A stretch of 64,000 nucleotides of DNA from Streptomyces sp. RB17 (GTDB lineage Bacteria; Actinomycetota; Actinomycetes; Streptomycetales; Streptomycetaceae): positions 124,001 to 188,000 of the forward strand of contig NZ_WEGL01000009.1 of NCBI RefSeq assembly GCF_009604455.1, read 5' to 3'. The notes below the pieces were generated by a model that did not search any database, was not told the origin of the DNA, and was given only the letters and a program-made list of their open reading frames with translations. The translations under genes were made by a program, and so were the position numbers. The stretch's first letter is position 1. Every line of letters starts with the position of its first letter. Positions 47,152 to 56,486 of the stretch are shown here, piece after piece.

Positions 47152-48768
47152 CTACTTCTTGTCGAGCAGGGTCTGGACCCTGGCCCGGACGTCGTCCGTG
47201 GCGAGGCCCCGGATCGTCAGGGTCGTACGGCGGCGCAGCACGTCGTCCGCCGTCTCGGCCCACTCGTGGTCGCGGGCCCAGACGACCTGCGCCCAGATCT
47301 CGGGCGCGTCGGGGTGGACGCGCTCGGCCAGCTCCGGGTTCTCGTTCGCCAGGCGGGCGATGTCGAAGGCCAGGGAGCCGTAGTGGGTGGCCAGGTGCCT
47401 GGCGGTGTCGGCGGCCATGCGCGGACCCGGGGCCGGGCGGTCCACCAGCAGGCGGTGGGCGACGGCGCGCGGGTTGGCGACACCGGGCAGCGGAAGCTTC
47501 TTCGGCAGCGAGGAGATCGGTTCGAAGTCGTCGCCGAGCGGGTGCCCCGGCAGCGCCTCCAGCTTCTTCATCACCGTACGGCCGATGTGCCGGAAGGTCG
47601 TCCACTTGCCGCCGGCCACGGACAGCATGCCGCCCTTGCCCTCGGTGACCACGGTCTCCCGCTTGGCCTTCGCGGTGTCGCCGGGACCGCCCGGCAGCAC
47701 GCGCAGGCCCGCGAAGGCGTAGGTGATCAGATCCCGCTGCAGCTGCTGGTCCCGGACAGAGAACGCGGCCTCGTCCAGGATCTGCGCTATGTCCTTGTCG
47801 TTGACGGACACGTCCGCCGGGTCGCCCTCGTACTCCTCGTCGGTGGTGCCGAGCAGCAGCATGTCCTCCCACGGGAGGGCGAAGGTGATGCGGTACTTGT
47901 CGATCGGGGTGGCGAGCGCGGCCTTCCAGGGGGAGGTGCGCTTGAGGACCAGGTGCGCGCCCTTGGACAGGCGGATGGACGGCGCCGCGTTCGGGTCCTC
48001 CATCCGGCGCAGGTGGTCGACCCAGGGGCCGGTCGCGTTCAGCACCAGGCGGGCAGTGACGCCGAACTCATCGCCGGACGTACGGTCCTTGAGGTCGGCG
48101 CCGGTGACCCGGCCGTTCGTGAAGCGCAGGCCGGTGACCTCGGCGTGGTTGAGGACGACCGCGCCCGACTCGACGGCCGCGCGGACCGTCATCAGCGCCA
48201 TGCGCGCGTCGTTCATCTGGTCGTCGCCGTACACGGCGACGGCCTTGAGGTTCTCGGTGCGCAGCTCGGGCACGTCCTGCGCCGCCTTGGCGGGGGAGAG
48301 CAGGTGGCCGACACCGTCGCCGAACGCGGAGAGCGCGGAGTAGGCGAAGACGCCCGCGCCGAGCTTCGCCGCGCCGTGCGGCCCGCCCTTGTACACGGGG
48401 AGGTAGAAGGTGAGCGGGTTCGCCAGGTGGGGGGCCACCTGGCGGGAGACCGCACGGCGCTCGAAGTGGTTCTCCGCCACCAGCTTCACCGCGCCGGTCT
48501 GCAGGTAGCGCAGACCGCCGTGGAGCAGCTTGGAGGAGGCGGAGGAGGTGGCGCCGGCGAAGTCGCCGGCGTCGACCAGAGCCACCCTCAGGCCGGACTG
48601 CGCAGCGTGCCAGGCGGTGGAGATGCCCAGGATGCCGCCGCCGATCACCAGAAGGTCGTACGACGCCTTGGAGAGCTGCTCCCTGGTCTCGGCCCGGCTC
48701 GGGTTGGAGCCGGAGGCCGGGTGCGTCCCCAGGGCAGGCACGGAACTCAGGGTGGACTGACTGGTCAT
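47152..48768 (-). CDS. glpD: Glycerol-3-phosphate dehydrogenase/oxidase GlpD
   Basis: 538 residues. FAD-binding LLVIGGGILGISTAWHAAQSGLRVALVDAGDFAGATSSASSKLLHGGLRYL (first half about 40-90), MALMTVRAAVESGAVVLNHAEVTGL, ATGPWVDHLR, and a C-terminal DAO-C helical domain. It oxidises glycerol-3-phosphate to dihydroxyacetone phosphate, passing electrons to the respiratory chain at the membrane. Last gene of the glpFKD operon, followed by two strong hairpins. 48 bp separate it from glpK. Confidence 0.97.
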   Translation of the reverse strand: MTSQSTLSSVPALGTHPASGSNPSRAETREQLSKASYDLLVIGGGILGISTAWHAAQSGLRVALVDAGDFAGATSSASSKLLHGGLRYLQTGAVKLVAENHFERRAVSRQVAPHLANPLTFYLPVYKGGPHGAAKLGAGVFAYSALSAFGDGVGHLLSPAKAAQDVPELRTENLKAVAVYGDDQMNDARMALMTVRAAVESGAVVLNHAEVTGLRFTNGRVTGADLKDRTSGDEFGVTARLVLNATGPWVDHLRRMEDPNAAPSIRLSKGAHLVLKRTSPWKAALATPIDKYRITFALPWEDMLLLGTTDEEYEGDPADVSVNDKDIAQILDEAAFSVRDQQLQRDLITYAFAGLRVLPGGPGDTAKAKRETVVTEGKGGMLSVAGGKWTTFRHIGRTVMKKLEALPGHPLGDDFEPISSLPKKLPLPGVANPRAVAHRLLVDRPAPGPRMAADTARHLATHYGSLAFDIARLANENPELAERVHPDAPEIWAQVVWARDHEWAETADDVLRRRTTLTIRGLATDDVRARVQTLLDKK

Positions 48769-48816
48769 GTGCGGTACTTACTCCTCGTCAGAGATGTCTG
48801 AGCCTGTCTTGGGCGC

Positions 48817-50355
48817 TCAGCTCTCGTCCTCGATCCAGCCCATGGTCCGGTCGACGGCCTTGAGCCAGTTCTTGTACTCACGGTCGCGGGTGTCCGCGTC
48901 CATCTGGGGGGTCCACTCGGCGGCCCGGCGCCAGTTGGCGCGCAGTTCGTCCGTGCTGGACCAGAAGCCGACGGCCAGGCCGGCGGCGTAGGCGGCGCCG
49001 AGGCAGGTGGTCTCGGCGACCATCGGGCGCACCACCGGTGCGTCCAGGACGTCGGCGAGGGTCTGCATCAGCAGGTTGTTGGAGGTCATGCCGCCGTCGA
49101 CCTTGAGGGTCACCAGCTCGTCGCCGGAGTCCTTGACCATGGCGTCGGCGATCTCGCGGGTCTGCCAGGCGGTCGCCTCCAGGACCGCGCGGGCGAGGTG
49201 CGCCTTGGTGACGTACCGGGTCAGGCCGGCGATCACACCGCGGGCGTCGGAGCGCCAGTGCGGGGCGAACAGGCCGGAGAAGGCCGGCACGAAGTAGGCG
49301 CCGCCGTTGTCCTCGACCGAGAGCGCGAGGGTCTCGATCTCGGCCGCGGTGGAGATCAGGCCCATCTGGTCGCGCATCCACTGCACCAGCGAGCCGGTGA
49401 CAGCGATGGAGCCCTCGAGGGCGTAGACCGTCGGCTGGTCGCCGATCTTGTAACCGACGGTGGTCAGCAGACCGGCATAGGAGTTGATGATCTTGTCACC
49501 GGTGTTCATCACCATGAAGGTGCCGGTGCCGTAGGTGGACTTGGTCTCGCCCTCGGAGAAGCAGGTCTGGCCGAACAGGGCCGCCTGCTGGTCGCCGAGC
49601 GCGGAGGCGACCGCGATGCCGCCGAGCAGGTCGCCCAGCTTGCCGCCCGTGACCTCGCCGTAGACCTCGGCGGAGGAGCGGATCTCCGGCAGGATCTGCA
49701 GCGGCACGCCGATGGACTCGGCGATCTTCTCGTCCCACTGCATGGTGTGCAGGTTCATCAGCATGGTGCGGGAGGCGTTGGTGACGTCGGTGACGTGCTT
49801 GCCGCCGTTGACACCGCCGGTCAGGTTCCAGATGACCCAGGTGTCCATGGTGCCGAAGAGGATGTCACCGGCCTCGGCGCGCTCCTTCAGGCCGTCGACG
49901 TTGTCGAGCAGCCAGCGGGCCTTGGGCCCGGAGAAGTACGAGGCCAGCGGCAGGCCGGTCTCGCGGCGGAAGCGGTCCTGGCCGACGTTGCGGCCGAGCT
50001 CCTTGCACAGGGCGTCGGTGCGGGTGTCCTGCCAGACAAGGGCGTTGTGGACGGGCTCACCGGTGTTCTTGTCCCACAGCACGGTGGTCTCGCGCTGGTT
50101 GGTGATGCCGATGGCCTTGATGTCGTCACGGGTGATGCCGGCCTTGGCGATGGCCCCGGCGACGACTTCCTGGACGTTGGTCCAGATCTCGTTGGCGTTG
50201 TGCTCGACCCAGCCCGGCTTCGGGAAGATCTGCTCGTGCTCCTTCTGGTCGACGGAGACGATACGGCCGTCCCGGTCGAAGACGATGCAGCGGCTGGAGG
50301 TCGTGCCCTGGTCGATCGCGGCGATGAACGGGCCGGCGGTGTGGGCGTCGGTCAC
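48817..50355 (-). CDS. glpK: Glycerol kinase GlpK
   Basis: 512 residues from GTG 50355 (ggag 8 bp upstream); a TTG at 50367 overlaps that ribosome binding site. FGGY fold: FIAAIDQGTTSSRCIVFDRDG, FPKPGWVEHN, ITNQRETTVLWDKNTG, QDRFRRETGLPL, TYGTGTFMVMNTG, YFVPAFSGLFAPHW and LKVDGGMTSNNLLMQ. It phosphorylates glycerol with ATP in the cytosol, trapping glycerol that enters through GlpF, and gives the GylR inducer glycerol-3-phosphate. Confidence 0.97.
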   Translation of the reverse strand: MTDAHTAGPFIAAIDQGTTSSRCIVFDRDGRIVSVDQKEHEQIFPKPGWVEHNANEIWTNVQEVVAGAIAKAGITRDDIKAIGITNQRETTVLWDKNTGEPVHNALVWQDTRTDALCKELGRNVGQDRFRRETGLPLASYFSGPKARWLLDNVDGLKERAEAGDILFGTMDTWVIWNLTGGVNGGKHVTDVTNASRTMLMNLHTMQWDEKIAESIGVPLQILPEIRSSAEVYGEVTGGKLGDLLGGIAVASALGDQQAALFGQTCFSEGETKSTYGTGTFMVMNTGDKIINSYAGLLTTVGYKIGDQPTVYALEGSIAVTGSLVQWMRDQMGLISTAAEIETLALSVEDNGGAYFVPAFSGLFAPHWRSDARGVIAGLTRYVTKAHLARAVLEATAWQTREIADAMVKDSGDELVTLKVDGGMTSNNLLMQTLADVLDAPVVRPMVAETTCLGAAYAAGLAVGFWSSTDELRANWRRAAEWTPQMDADTRDREYKNWLKAVDRTMGWIEDES

Positions 50356-50419
50356 TGTGTGCTCCAAAAGATCCGTCGTGATGAGGCGGTGCGTACGGCG
50401 CTGTGCTTCGAGGTGATGT

Positions 50420-51214
50420 CTAAGCGAAGGCGACGTTGTATATGCCTGCGGCGATCGCGCCGCCGATCAGCGGACCGACCACGGGGATCCAGGCGTACGC
50501 CCAGTCGGAACCGCCCTTGTTGGGCAGCGGCAGCAGGGCGTGCACGATGCGCGGGCCCAGGTCACGGGCCGGGTTGATCGCGTAGCCCGTCGGGCCGCCG
50601 AGGGAGAGACCGATCGACACCACCACGAACGCGGTGATCAGACCGCCGAGGACGCCGAGGCCGTTGCCCTTGTCGTTCAGCCCCTGGGTGAGGACCGCGA
50701 GGATCAGCACGACCGTGCCGATGATCTCCGTGGCGAGGTTCTGCGCCGCGTTCCGGATCTCCGGACCGGTGGAGAAGATGCCGAGGACCGGGCCGGCGCC
50801 CTTCTCCTGGGCCTCGACCGCCTTGGCCGCGGTGGCCTGTGCGCCCGGGCCGCCGACGATCTCCTTGTCGGTCAGGTGGGCGTGGAACTGGCCGTAGTAG
50901 GCGACCCACACGAGCGTCGCGCCGATCATCGCGCCGAGCAGCTGGCCGGCGAAGTAGACCGGGACGTTGCTCCAGTCGCTGTTCTTGATGGCGAGAGCCA
51001 CCGTGACGGCGGGGTTGAGGTGAGCACCGGACAGCGGTCCGGAGATGTACACGGCCGTCATGACGGCGAAGCCCCACCCGAAGGCGATGGCGAGCCAACC
51101 GGCGTTACGGGCCTTGGAGGCCTTCAGCGTGACGGCCGCGCAGACGCCGCCGCCGAGCAGGATGAGTATGGCGGTACCGATGGTCTCGCCGATGAAGATG
51201 TCGGAGCTGGACAC
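50420..51214 (-). CDS. glpF: Glycerol uptake facilitator GlpF (MIP family)
   Basis: 264 residues from GTG 51214 (aaaggag 7 bp upstream). Six membrane helices and two half-helices with NPA motifs, GAHLNPAVTVAL and GYAINPARDLGPR. The Asp after NPAR is a marker for glycerol facilitators over strict water channels. First gene of glpFKD. Its promoter region holds the GylR-type palindrome at 51344-51360. Confidence 0.95.
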   Translation of the reverse strand: MSSSDIFIGETIGTAILILLGGGVCAAVTLKASKARNAGWLAIAFGWGFAVMTAVYISGPLSGAHLNPAVTVALAIKNSDWSNVPVYFAGQLLGAMIGATLVWVAYYGQFHAHLTDKEIVGGPGAQATAAKAVEAQEKGAGPVLGIFSTGPEIRNAAQNLATEIIGTVVLILAVLTQGLNDKGNGLGVLGGLITAFVVVSIGLSLGGPTGYAINPARDLGPRIVHALLPLPNKGGSDWAYAWIPVVGPLIGGAIAAGIYNVAFA

Positions 51215-51343
51215 CCGCGACTCCTTTGTCCTTCGTCCAGGGTGAGCCGAACCCCGGGTCCCGCCGGGGTTCTGGCGCCCTCGGGGGTGAGAGCGATGCC
51301 GGCCCTTGGCGTTGTCACACTCTAGCGCGTATTGCCGGTAGGT

Positions 51344-51360
51344 GTTCGACAATGCCGACC
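51344..51360. promoter_or_regulatory. GylR operator upstream of glpF
   Basis: gttcgacaatgccgacc closely matches the site before gylR (52394-52410): both fit GTTCGRCAATGYCGAMC, an imperfect dyad. It lies about 130 bp upstream of the glpF start. A half-site (ttgtcgaa) recurs at 51410-51417. Confidence 0.75.
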
Positions 51361-51507
51361 GATGGACGGGAGTCTTGCTTCGGCCTCACGCATGCGTCAA
51401 GGGTTCTGTTGTCGAAAACAGGATCGTTATTGATCGTCGCCGGTTATCACTCTTCGCACGCTGACGTGGACATTAGCCCTTTATGTCGGTTTTAGGGTAG
51501 GGCGAGA

Positions 51508-51533
51508 ACCGGAACGCCGCCCGGCGTTCCGGT
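51508..51533 (-). terminator. Terminator after gylR
   Basis: An 11-bp perfect stem (51508-51518 with 51523-51533) and gccc loop, 48 bp beyond the gylR stop on the minus strand. Confidence 0.75.
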
Positions 51534-51580
51534 CGCTCCCCGGGGCCTCCCGGGCCTGCCCTTGAGAGAGCGCGACGCGC

Positions 51581-52345
51581 TCAGAACCGTCCCGCGCCCA
51601 GATCCCTGGACACCGCGCGGGCGCAGTCGCGCACCGCCGCGATCAGCTCGGAACGCAGCTCCCCGTCCCGGCGCAGCCGTTCCACGGCCCCGGTGATGCC
51701 GACCGCGCCCACGGGCATGCGGCGCCGGTCGTGGATGGGCGCGGCGACCGACGCCACGCCTTCCCAGGTCTCCTCGACGTCGGCGGCGTACCCACGCGCG
51801 CGTGTCATGTCGAGAAGGTGCTCGAAGTCCTCCATGTCGCACACCGTGCGGTCGGTGAAGGGCTTCCGGTCGGCCTCCAGCGCCTCGCTGTGCGCCACCG
51901 GGTCGTAGGCGGAGAGCACCTTGCCGAGCGCCGTGGAGTGCAGCGGCTGCATGGCGCCGATCTCCAGCACCTGCCGGCTGTCGTCCGGCCGGAAGACGTG
52001 GTGCACGATCAGCACGCCCTGCTGGTGCAGGACCCCCAGATACACGCTCTCCCCGCTGGAACGGGCCAGGTCGTCGGTCCACACCAGGGCCCTGGCCCGC
52101 AACTCGTGCACGTCCAGGTAGGTGGTGCCCAGGCGCAGCAGCTCCGCGCCCAGCTGGTAGCGCCCGGAGGCGTCGTCCTGCTCCACGAAGCCCTCCTGCT
52201 GGAGGGTGCGCAGAATGCCGTGGGCGGTGCCCTTGGCGAGGCCCAGCGACGAGGCGATGTCCGACAGGCCGAGCCGCCGCTCGCCACCCGCGAGCAAGCG
52301 CAGCATCGCGGCCGCCCGTTCGAGCGACTGGATGTTCCGTGCCAT
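51581..52345 (-). CDS. gylR: GylR, IclR-family repressor of the glycerol operon
   Basis: 254 residues from ATG 52345 (MARNIQSLERAAAML). Winged HTH with GLSDIASSLGLAKGTAHGILRTLQQEGFVEQD (first part about 28-45) and the IclR effector domain (VYLGVLHQQGVLIVHHVF, MQPLHSTALGKVLSAY, GYAADVEETWEGVASVAAPI). I recognise it as GylR of Streptomyces, which represses glpFKD and itself until glycerol-3-phosphate accumulates. Palindromes at 51344-51360 and 52394-52410 lie before both units. Confidence 0.97.
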   Translation of the reverse strand: MARNIQSLERAAAMLRLLAGGERRLGLSDIASSLGLAKGTAHGILRTLQQEGFVEQDDASGRYQLGAELLRLGTTYLDVHELRARALVWTDDLARSSGESVYLGVLHQQGVLIVHHVFRPDDSRQVLEIGAMQPLHSTALGKVLSAYDPVAHSEALEADRKPFTDRTVCDMEDFEHLLDMTRARGYAADVEETWEGVASVAAPIHDRRRMPVGAVGITGAVERLRRDGELRSELIAAVRDCARAVSRDLGAGRF

Positions 52346-52393
52346 CGCCGTCCTGCCTCCGTCCCCTTCGACTGCCGCCTGGTATTCAACACC

Positions 52394-52410
52394 GTTCGGC
52401 AATGTCGAAC
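52394..52410. promoter_or_regulatory. GylR operator upstream of gylR
   Basis: gttcggcaatgtcgaac is a 17-bp dyad (GTTCG-CA-TG-CGAAC) 49 bp upstream of the gylR start, matching the site before glpF. Supports autoregulation. Confidence 0.75.
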
Positions 52411-52622
52411 ACTACCGGTCCACGACGACCTCCCGCTAACGGTCGGTCGGCACTTGTTACATCACACGTGACCTGCGCGTGGCGCACCCGCCACCCGGCG
52501 TCCGCGTCGTGGACGCCGGTGCCCATCCAAGCCGACTCCCGGTTACTCTGGCGCCGTGCGGCAGCCCCGCCTCCCATGGGACACCGCATAGCCGACAGCC
52601 GTCGCACCTAGGGAGCCCCTTC

Positions 52623-55600
52623 ATGGCCTCGTTGCCACCGTCCCCTTCCGCCGACAGCCGGACCCGTGCGTCCGCGCTCCGAGAGGCGCTCGCCACGCGC
52701 GTGGTGGTCGCCGACGGAGCCATGGGCACCATGCTCCAGGCCCAGGACCCCACGCTCGACGACTTCCAGCAGCTCGAGGGCTGCAACGAGATCCTCAACC
52801 TCACCCGCCCCGACATCGTCCGCTCCGTCCACGAGGCGTACTTCGCCGTGGGCGTCGACTGCGTCGAGACCAACACCTTCGGGGCCAACCACTCCGCCCT
52901 CGGCGAGTACGACATCGCAGAGCGCGTCCACGAGCTGTCCGAGGCCGGCGCCCGGGTGGCCCGCGAGGTCGCCGACGAGTTCACCGCCGAGGACGGCCGC
53001 CCACGCTGGGTCCTCGGCTCCATGGGCCCCGGCACCAAGCTGCCCACCCTCGGTCACGCCCCGTACACCACGCTGCGCGACGCCTACCAGCGCAACGCCG
53101 AGGGCCTGGTCACCGGCGGCGCCGACGCGCTGCTCGTCGAGACCACCCAGGACCTGCTGCAGACCAAGGCCGCCGTCCTCGGCGCCCGCCGGGGCCTGGA
53201 CGCCCTCGGCCTGGACCTGCCGGTGATCGTGTCGGTGACCGTCGAGACCACCGGCACCATGCTGCTGGGCTCCGAGATCGGCGCCGCGCTCACCGCGCTG
53301 GAGCCGCTCGGCATCGACATGATCGGCCTGAACTGCGCCACCGGCCCGGCCGAGATGAGCGAGCACCTGCGCTACCTCGCGCGCAACGCCCGCATCCCGC
53401 TGTCCTGCATGCCCAACGCGGGCCTGCCCGTCCTCGGCAAGGACGGCGCCCACTACCCGCTGACGGCGCCCGAGCTGGCCGACGCCCAGGAGACCTTCGT
53501 CCGCGAGTACGGCCTCTCCCTCGTCGGCGGCTGCTGCGGCACCACCCCCGAGCACCTGCGCCAGGTCGTCGAGCGTGTCCAGGGCCTCACCCCGCCCGCC
53601 CGCGACCCGCGCCCGGAGCCCGGCGCCGCCTCCCTCTACCAGTCGGTCCCCTTCCGGCAGGACACCTCCTACCTGGCCATCGGCGAGCGCACCAACGCCA
53701 ACGGCTCCAAGAAGTTCCGCGAGGCCATGCTGGAAGGCCGCTGGGACGACTGCGTGGAGATGGCCCGGGAGCAGATCCGCGAGGGCGCGCACCTGCTCGA
53801 CCTGTGCGTGGACTACGTCGGCCGCGACGGCGTCGCCGACATGGAGGAACTCGCCGGCCGCTTCGCCACCGCCTCCACCCTGCCGATCGTGCTGGACTCC
53901 ACCGAGGTCGACGTCATCCGGGCCGGCCTGGAGAAGCTCGGCGGCCGCGCGGTGATCAACTCCGTGAACTACGAGGACGGCGCAGGCCCGGACTCCCGGT
54001 TCGCCAAGGTCACCAGGCTCGCCCAGGAGCACGGCGCCGCACTGATCGCGCTCACCATCGACGAGGAGGGCCAGGCCCGCACTCCCGAGAAGAAGGTCGA
54101 GATCGCCGAACGGCTCATCGACGACCTCACCGGGAACTGGGGCATCCGTGAGGAGGACATCCTCATCGACACCCTGACCTTCACCATCTGCACCGGTCAG
54201 GAGGAGTCCCGGGGTGACGGCCTCGCCACCATCGAGGCGATCCGCGAGCTGAAGAAGCGCCACCCGGCCGTCCAGACCACCCTCGGCCTGTCGAACATCT
54301 CCTTCGGCCTGAACCCGGCCGCCCGCATCCTGCTGAACTCCGTCTTCCTGGACGAGTGCGTGAAGGCGGGCCTGGACTCGGCGATCGTGCACGCCTCGAA
54401 GATCCTGCCGATCGCCCGGTTCAGCGAGGAAGAGGTCACCACCGCGCTCGACCTCATCCACGACCGTCGCAGCGAGGGCTACGACCCCCTGCAGAAGCTG
54501 ATGCAGCTCTTCGAGGGCGCCACCGCCAAGTCCCTGAAGGCCGGCAAGGCCGAGGAACTGGCCGCTCTCCCGCTGGAGGAGCGTCTCAAGCGGCGCATCA
54601 TCGACGGCGAACGCAACGGGCTGGAAGCGGACCTGGAGCTCGCGTTGGCCGAGCGGCCGGCCCTGGACATCGTCAACGAGACCCTGCTGGACGGCATGAA
54701 GGTCGTCGGCGAGCTGTTCGGCTCCGGCCAGATGCAGCTGCCGTTCGTCCTGCAGTCCGCCGAGGTCATGAAGGCCGCCGTCGCCTACCTCGAACCGCAC
54801 ATGGAGAAGTCCGACGCCGAGGGCAAGGGCACCATCGTGCTGGCCACCGTGCGCGGCGACGTCCACGACATCGGCAAGAACCTCGTCGACATCATCCTGT
54901 CCAACAACGGCTACAACGTCGTCAACCTCGGCATCAAGCAGCCGGTCTCCGCGATCCTGGAGGCCGCCGAGGAGCACCGGGCCGACGTCATCGGCATGTC
55001 CGGGCTGCTGGTGAAGTCCACGGTGATCATGAAGGAGAACCTGGAGGAGCTCAACCAGCGCGGCCTCGCCGCCCGCTTCCCGGTCATCCTCGGCGGCGCC
55101 GCCCTCACCCGCGCCTACGTCGAACAGGACCTGCACGAGATCTACGAGGGCGAGGTCCGCTACGCCCGCGACGCCTTCGAGGGCCTGCGCCTGATGGACG
55201 CCCTCATCGGCGTCAAGCGCGGGGTGCCGGGCGCCAAGCTGCCCGAACTGCGCCAGCGCCGGGTCCGGGCCACCGCCTCCGCCGAGGTCGAGGAACGCCC
55301 CGAGGAGGGGCACGTCCGCTCCGACGTCGCCACCGACAACCCCGTGCCCACCCCGCCGTTCTGGGACACCCGGATCGTCAAGGGCATCCAGCTCAAGGAG
55401 TACGCGAGCTGGCTCGACGAGGGCGCCCTGTTCAAGGGCCAGTGGGGCCTGAAGCAGGCCCGCACCGGCGAGGGGCCGTCGTACGAGGAACTCGTGGAGA
55501 GCGAGGGCCGCCCCCGGTTGCGCGGCCTGCTGGACCGGCTGCAGACGGAGAACCTGCTGGAAGCGGCCGTCGTCTACGGCTACTTCCCCTGCGTCTCCAA

Positions 55601-56138
55601 GGACGACGACCTGATCATCCTGGACGAGCAGGGCAACGAACGCACCCGGTTCACCTTCCCGCGCCAGCGCCGCGGCCGCCGGCTGTGCCTGGCCGACTTC
55701 TTCCGCCCGGAGGAGTCCGGCGAGACCGACGTCGTCGGCTTCCAGGTCGTCACCGTCGGCTCGCGCATCGGCGAGGAGACCGCGAAGCTCTTCGAGGCCA
55801 ACTCCTACCGCGACTACCTCGAACTGCACGGCCTGTCCGTCCAGTTGGCGGAGGCGCTCGCCGAGTACTGGCACGCACGCGTGCGCGCCGAGCTCGGCTT
55901 CGGGGGCGAGGACCCGGCCGACATCGAGGACATGTTCGCCCTGAAGTACCGGGGCGCCCGCTTCTCCCTGGGCTACGGCGCCTGCCCCGACCTGGAGGAC
56001 CGCGCCAAGATCGCGGACCTGCTCCGGCCGGAGCGGATCGGCGTCCACCTGTCCGAGGAGTTCCAGCTGCACCCCGAGCAGTCCACGGACGCGATCGTGA
56101 TCCACCATCCGGAGGCGAAGTACTTCAACGCCCGCTGA
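52623..56138 (+). CDS. metH: Cobalamin-dependent methionine synthase MetH
   Basis: 1,171 residues from ATG 52623. Homocysteine domain at about 1-320 with zinc Cys in LNCATGP and GGCCGTTPEH (about 302). Pterin-binding domain at about 340-610 (AIGERTNANGSKKF...). B12 domain at about 630-880 with GDVHDIGKN, His748 being the lower cobalt ligand, and GMSGLLVKST. C-terminal AdoMet activation domain at about 900-1171 (RGRRLCLADFF, YWHARVRAELGF, RFSLGYGACPDLEDR). It transfers methyl from 5-methyl-THF to homocysteine. No cobalamin riboswitch box was seen in the 5' region. Confidence 0.97.
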   Translation: MASLPPSPSADSRTRASALREALATRVVVADGAMGTMLQAQDPTLDDFQQLEGCNEILNLTRPDIVRSVHEAYFAVGVDCVETNTFGANHSALGEYDIAERVHELSEAGARVAREVADEFTAEDGRPRWVLGSMGPGTKLPTLGHAPYTTLRDAYQRNAEGLVTGGADALLVETTQDLLQTKAAVLGARRGLDALGLDLPVIVSVTVETTGTMLLGSEIGAALTALEPLGIDMIGLNCATGPAEMSEHLRYLARNARIPLSCMPNAGLPVLGKDGAHYPLTAPELADAQETFVREYGLSLVGGCCGTTPEHLRQVVERVQGLTPPARDPRPEPGAASLYQSVPFRQDTSYLAIGERTNANGSKKFREAMLEGRWDDCVEMAREQIREGAHLLDLCVDYVGRDGVADMEELAGRFATASTLPIVLDSTEVDVIRAGLEKLGGRAVINSVNYEDGAGPDSRFAKVTRLAQEHGAALIALTIDEEGQARTPEKKVEIAERLIDDLTGNWGIREEDILIDTLTFTICTGQEESRGDGLATIEAIRELKKRHPAVQTTLGLSNISFGLNPAARILLNSVFLDECVKAGLDSAIVHASKILPIARFSEEEVTTALDLIHDRRSEGYDPLQKLMQLFEGATAKSLKAGKAEELAALPLEERLKRRIIDGERNGLEADLELALAERPALDIVNETLLDGMKVVGELFGSGQMQLPFVLQSAEVMKAAVAYLEPHMEKSDAEGKGTIVLATVRGDVHDIGKNLVDIILSNNGYNVVNLGIKQPVSAILEAAEEHRADVIGMSGLLVKSTVIMKENLEELNQRGLAARFPVILGGAALTRAYVEQDLHEIYEGEVRYARDAFEGLRLMDALIGVKRGVPGAKLPELRQRRVRATASAEVEERPEEGHVRSDVATDNPVPTPPFWDTRIVKGIQLKEYASWLDEGALFKGQWGLKQARTGEGPSYEELVESEGRPRLRGLLDRLQTENLLEAAVVYGYFPCVSKDDDLIILDEQGNERTRFTFPRQRRGRRLCLADFFRPEESGETDVVGFQVVTVGSRIGEETAKLFEANSYRDYLELHGLSVQLAEALAEYWHARVRAELGFGGEDPADIEDMFALKYRGARFSLGYGACPDLEDRAKIADLLRPERIGVHLSEEFQLHPEQSTDAIVIHHPEAKYFNAR

Positions 56139-56243
56139 GCCCTCCGGGGGTTCGGCCGACGTCGCCATCCGAGGTGCCGGGGCAGGTCGTGCGCGAGCGC
56201 GGGTGCGTGGGGGCGGGTCGCGCCCACGCGGCGGAGCCGCACA

Positions 56244-56283
56244 TCGATCCAGTCCCGCGCCCCTTCGGGGCGCTGCCCACAGC
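56244..56283. repeat. Dispersed Streptomyces intergenic repeat, copy 3 (related element)
   Basis: gatccagtcccgcgcccctt then cggggcgctgcccac. The GC hairpin core resembles the repeat at 22106; the flanking cacgcggcggagccgcac is another motif common between Streptomyces genes, from memory. Confidence 0.45.
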
Positions 56284-56429
56284 GGCACCCCCGGGCGCTG
56301 CGAGCGGCCCCTCGCAGCGGCACAGCAACGGCCCTCTGGCCTGCGCCGAGGGTGATTTTCGGCATACCCCCGGGCACGAGTGATAAACGAGGCGTTTCCG
56401 CTGCCGGAGACGTACACTGGTCGGTCCAC

Positions 56430-56460
56430 CAGGCCGGTTCCCTGTCCGGGAACCGGCCTG
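56430..56460 (+). terminator. Hairpin in the leader of the HAD gene
   Basis: A perfect 13-bp stem (caggccggttccc / gggaaccggcctg) with tgtcc loop, ending 27 bp before ATG 56487 and 11 bp before the aaggaggt site. It may end metH transcription or act as an attenuator or stabilising leader. Confidence 0.55.
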
Positions 56461-56486
56461 ATCGTCCCTCAAGGAGGTGCGCCCGG

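Larger units (their letters stand above)
56139..56486. other. Intergenic region, metH to HAD gene
   Basis: 348 bp without a gene. It holds a Streptomyces-type dispersed repeat with a cgcgccccttcggggcgc hairpin (56244-56283), a possible -10 tacact at 56413-56418, and a 13-bp perfect hairpin at 56430-56460 before the HAD ribosome binding site. Confidence 0.6.

Noticed and set aside
52440..52622. Possible cobalamin or SAM riboswitch upstream of metH
   Set aside because: No B12-box-like conserved segment, no S-box core and no convincing multi-stem architecture could be found by eye. A covariance-model search would be decisive.
52608..56429. Long minus-strand open frame opposite metH
   Set aside because: It is an antisense shadow of metH with no recognisable domain; metH carries all catalytic motifs.
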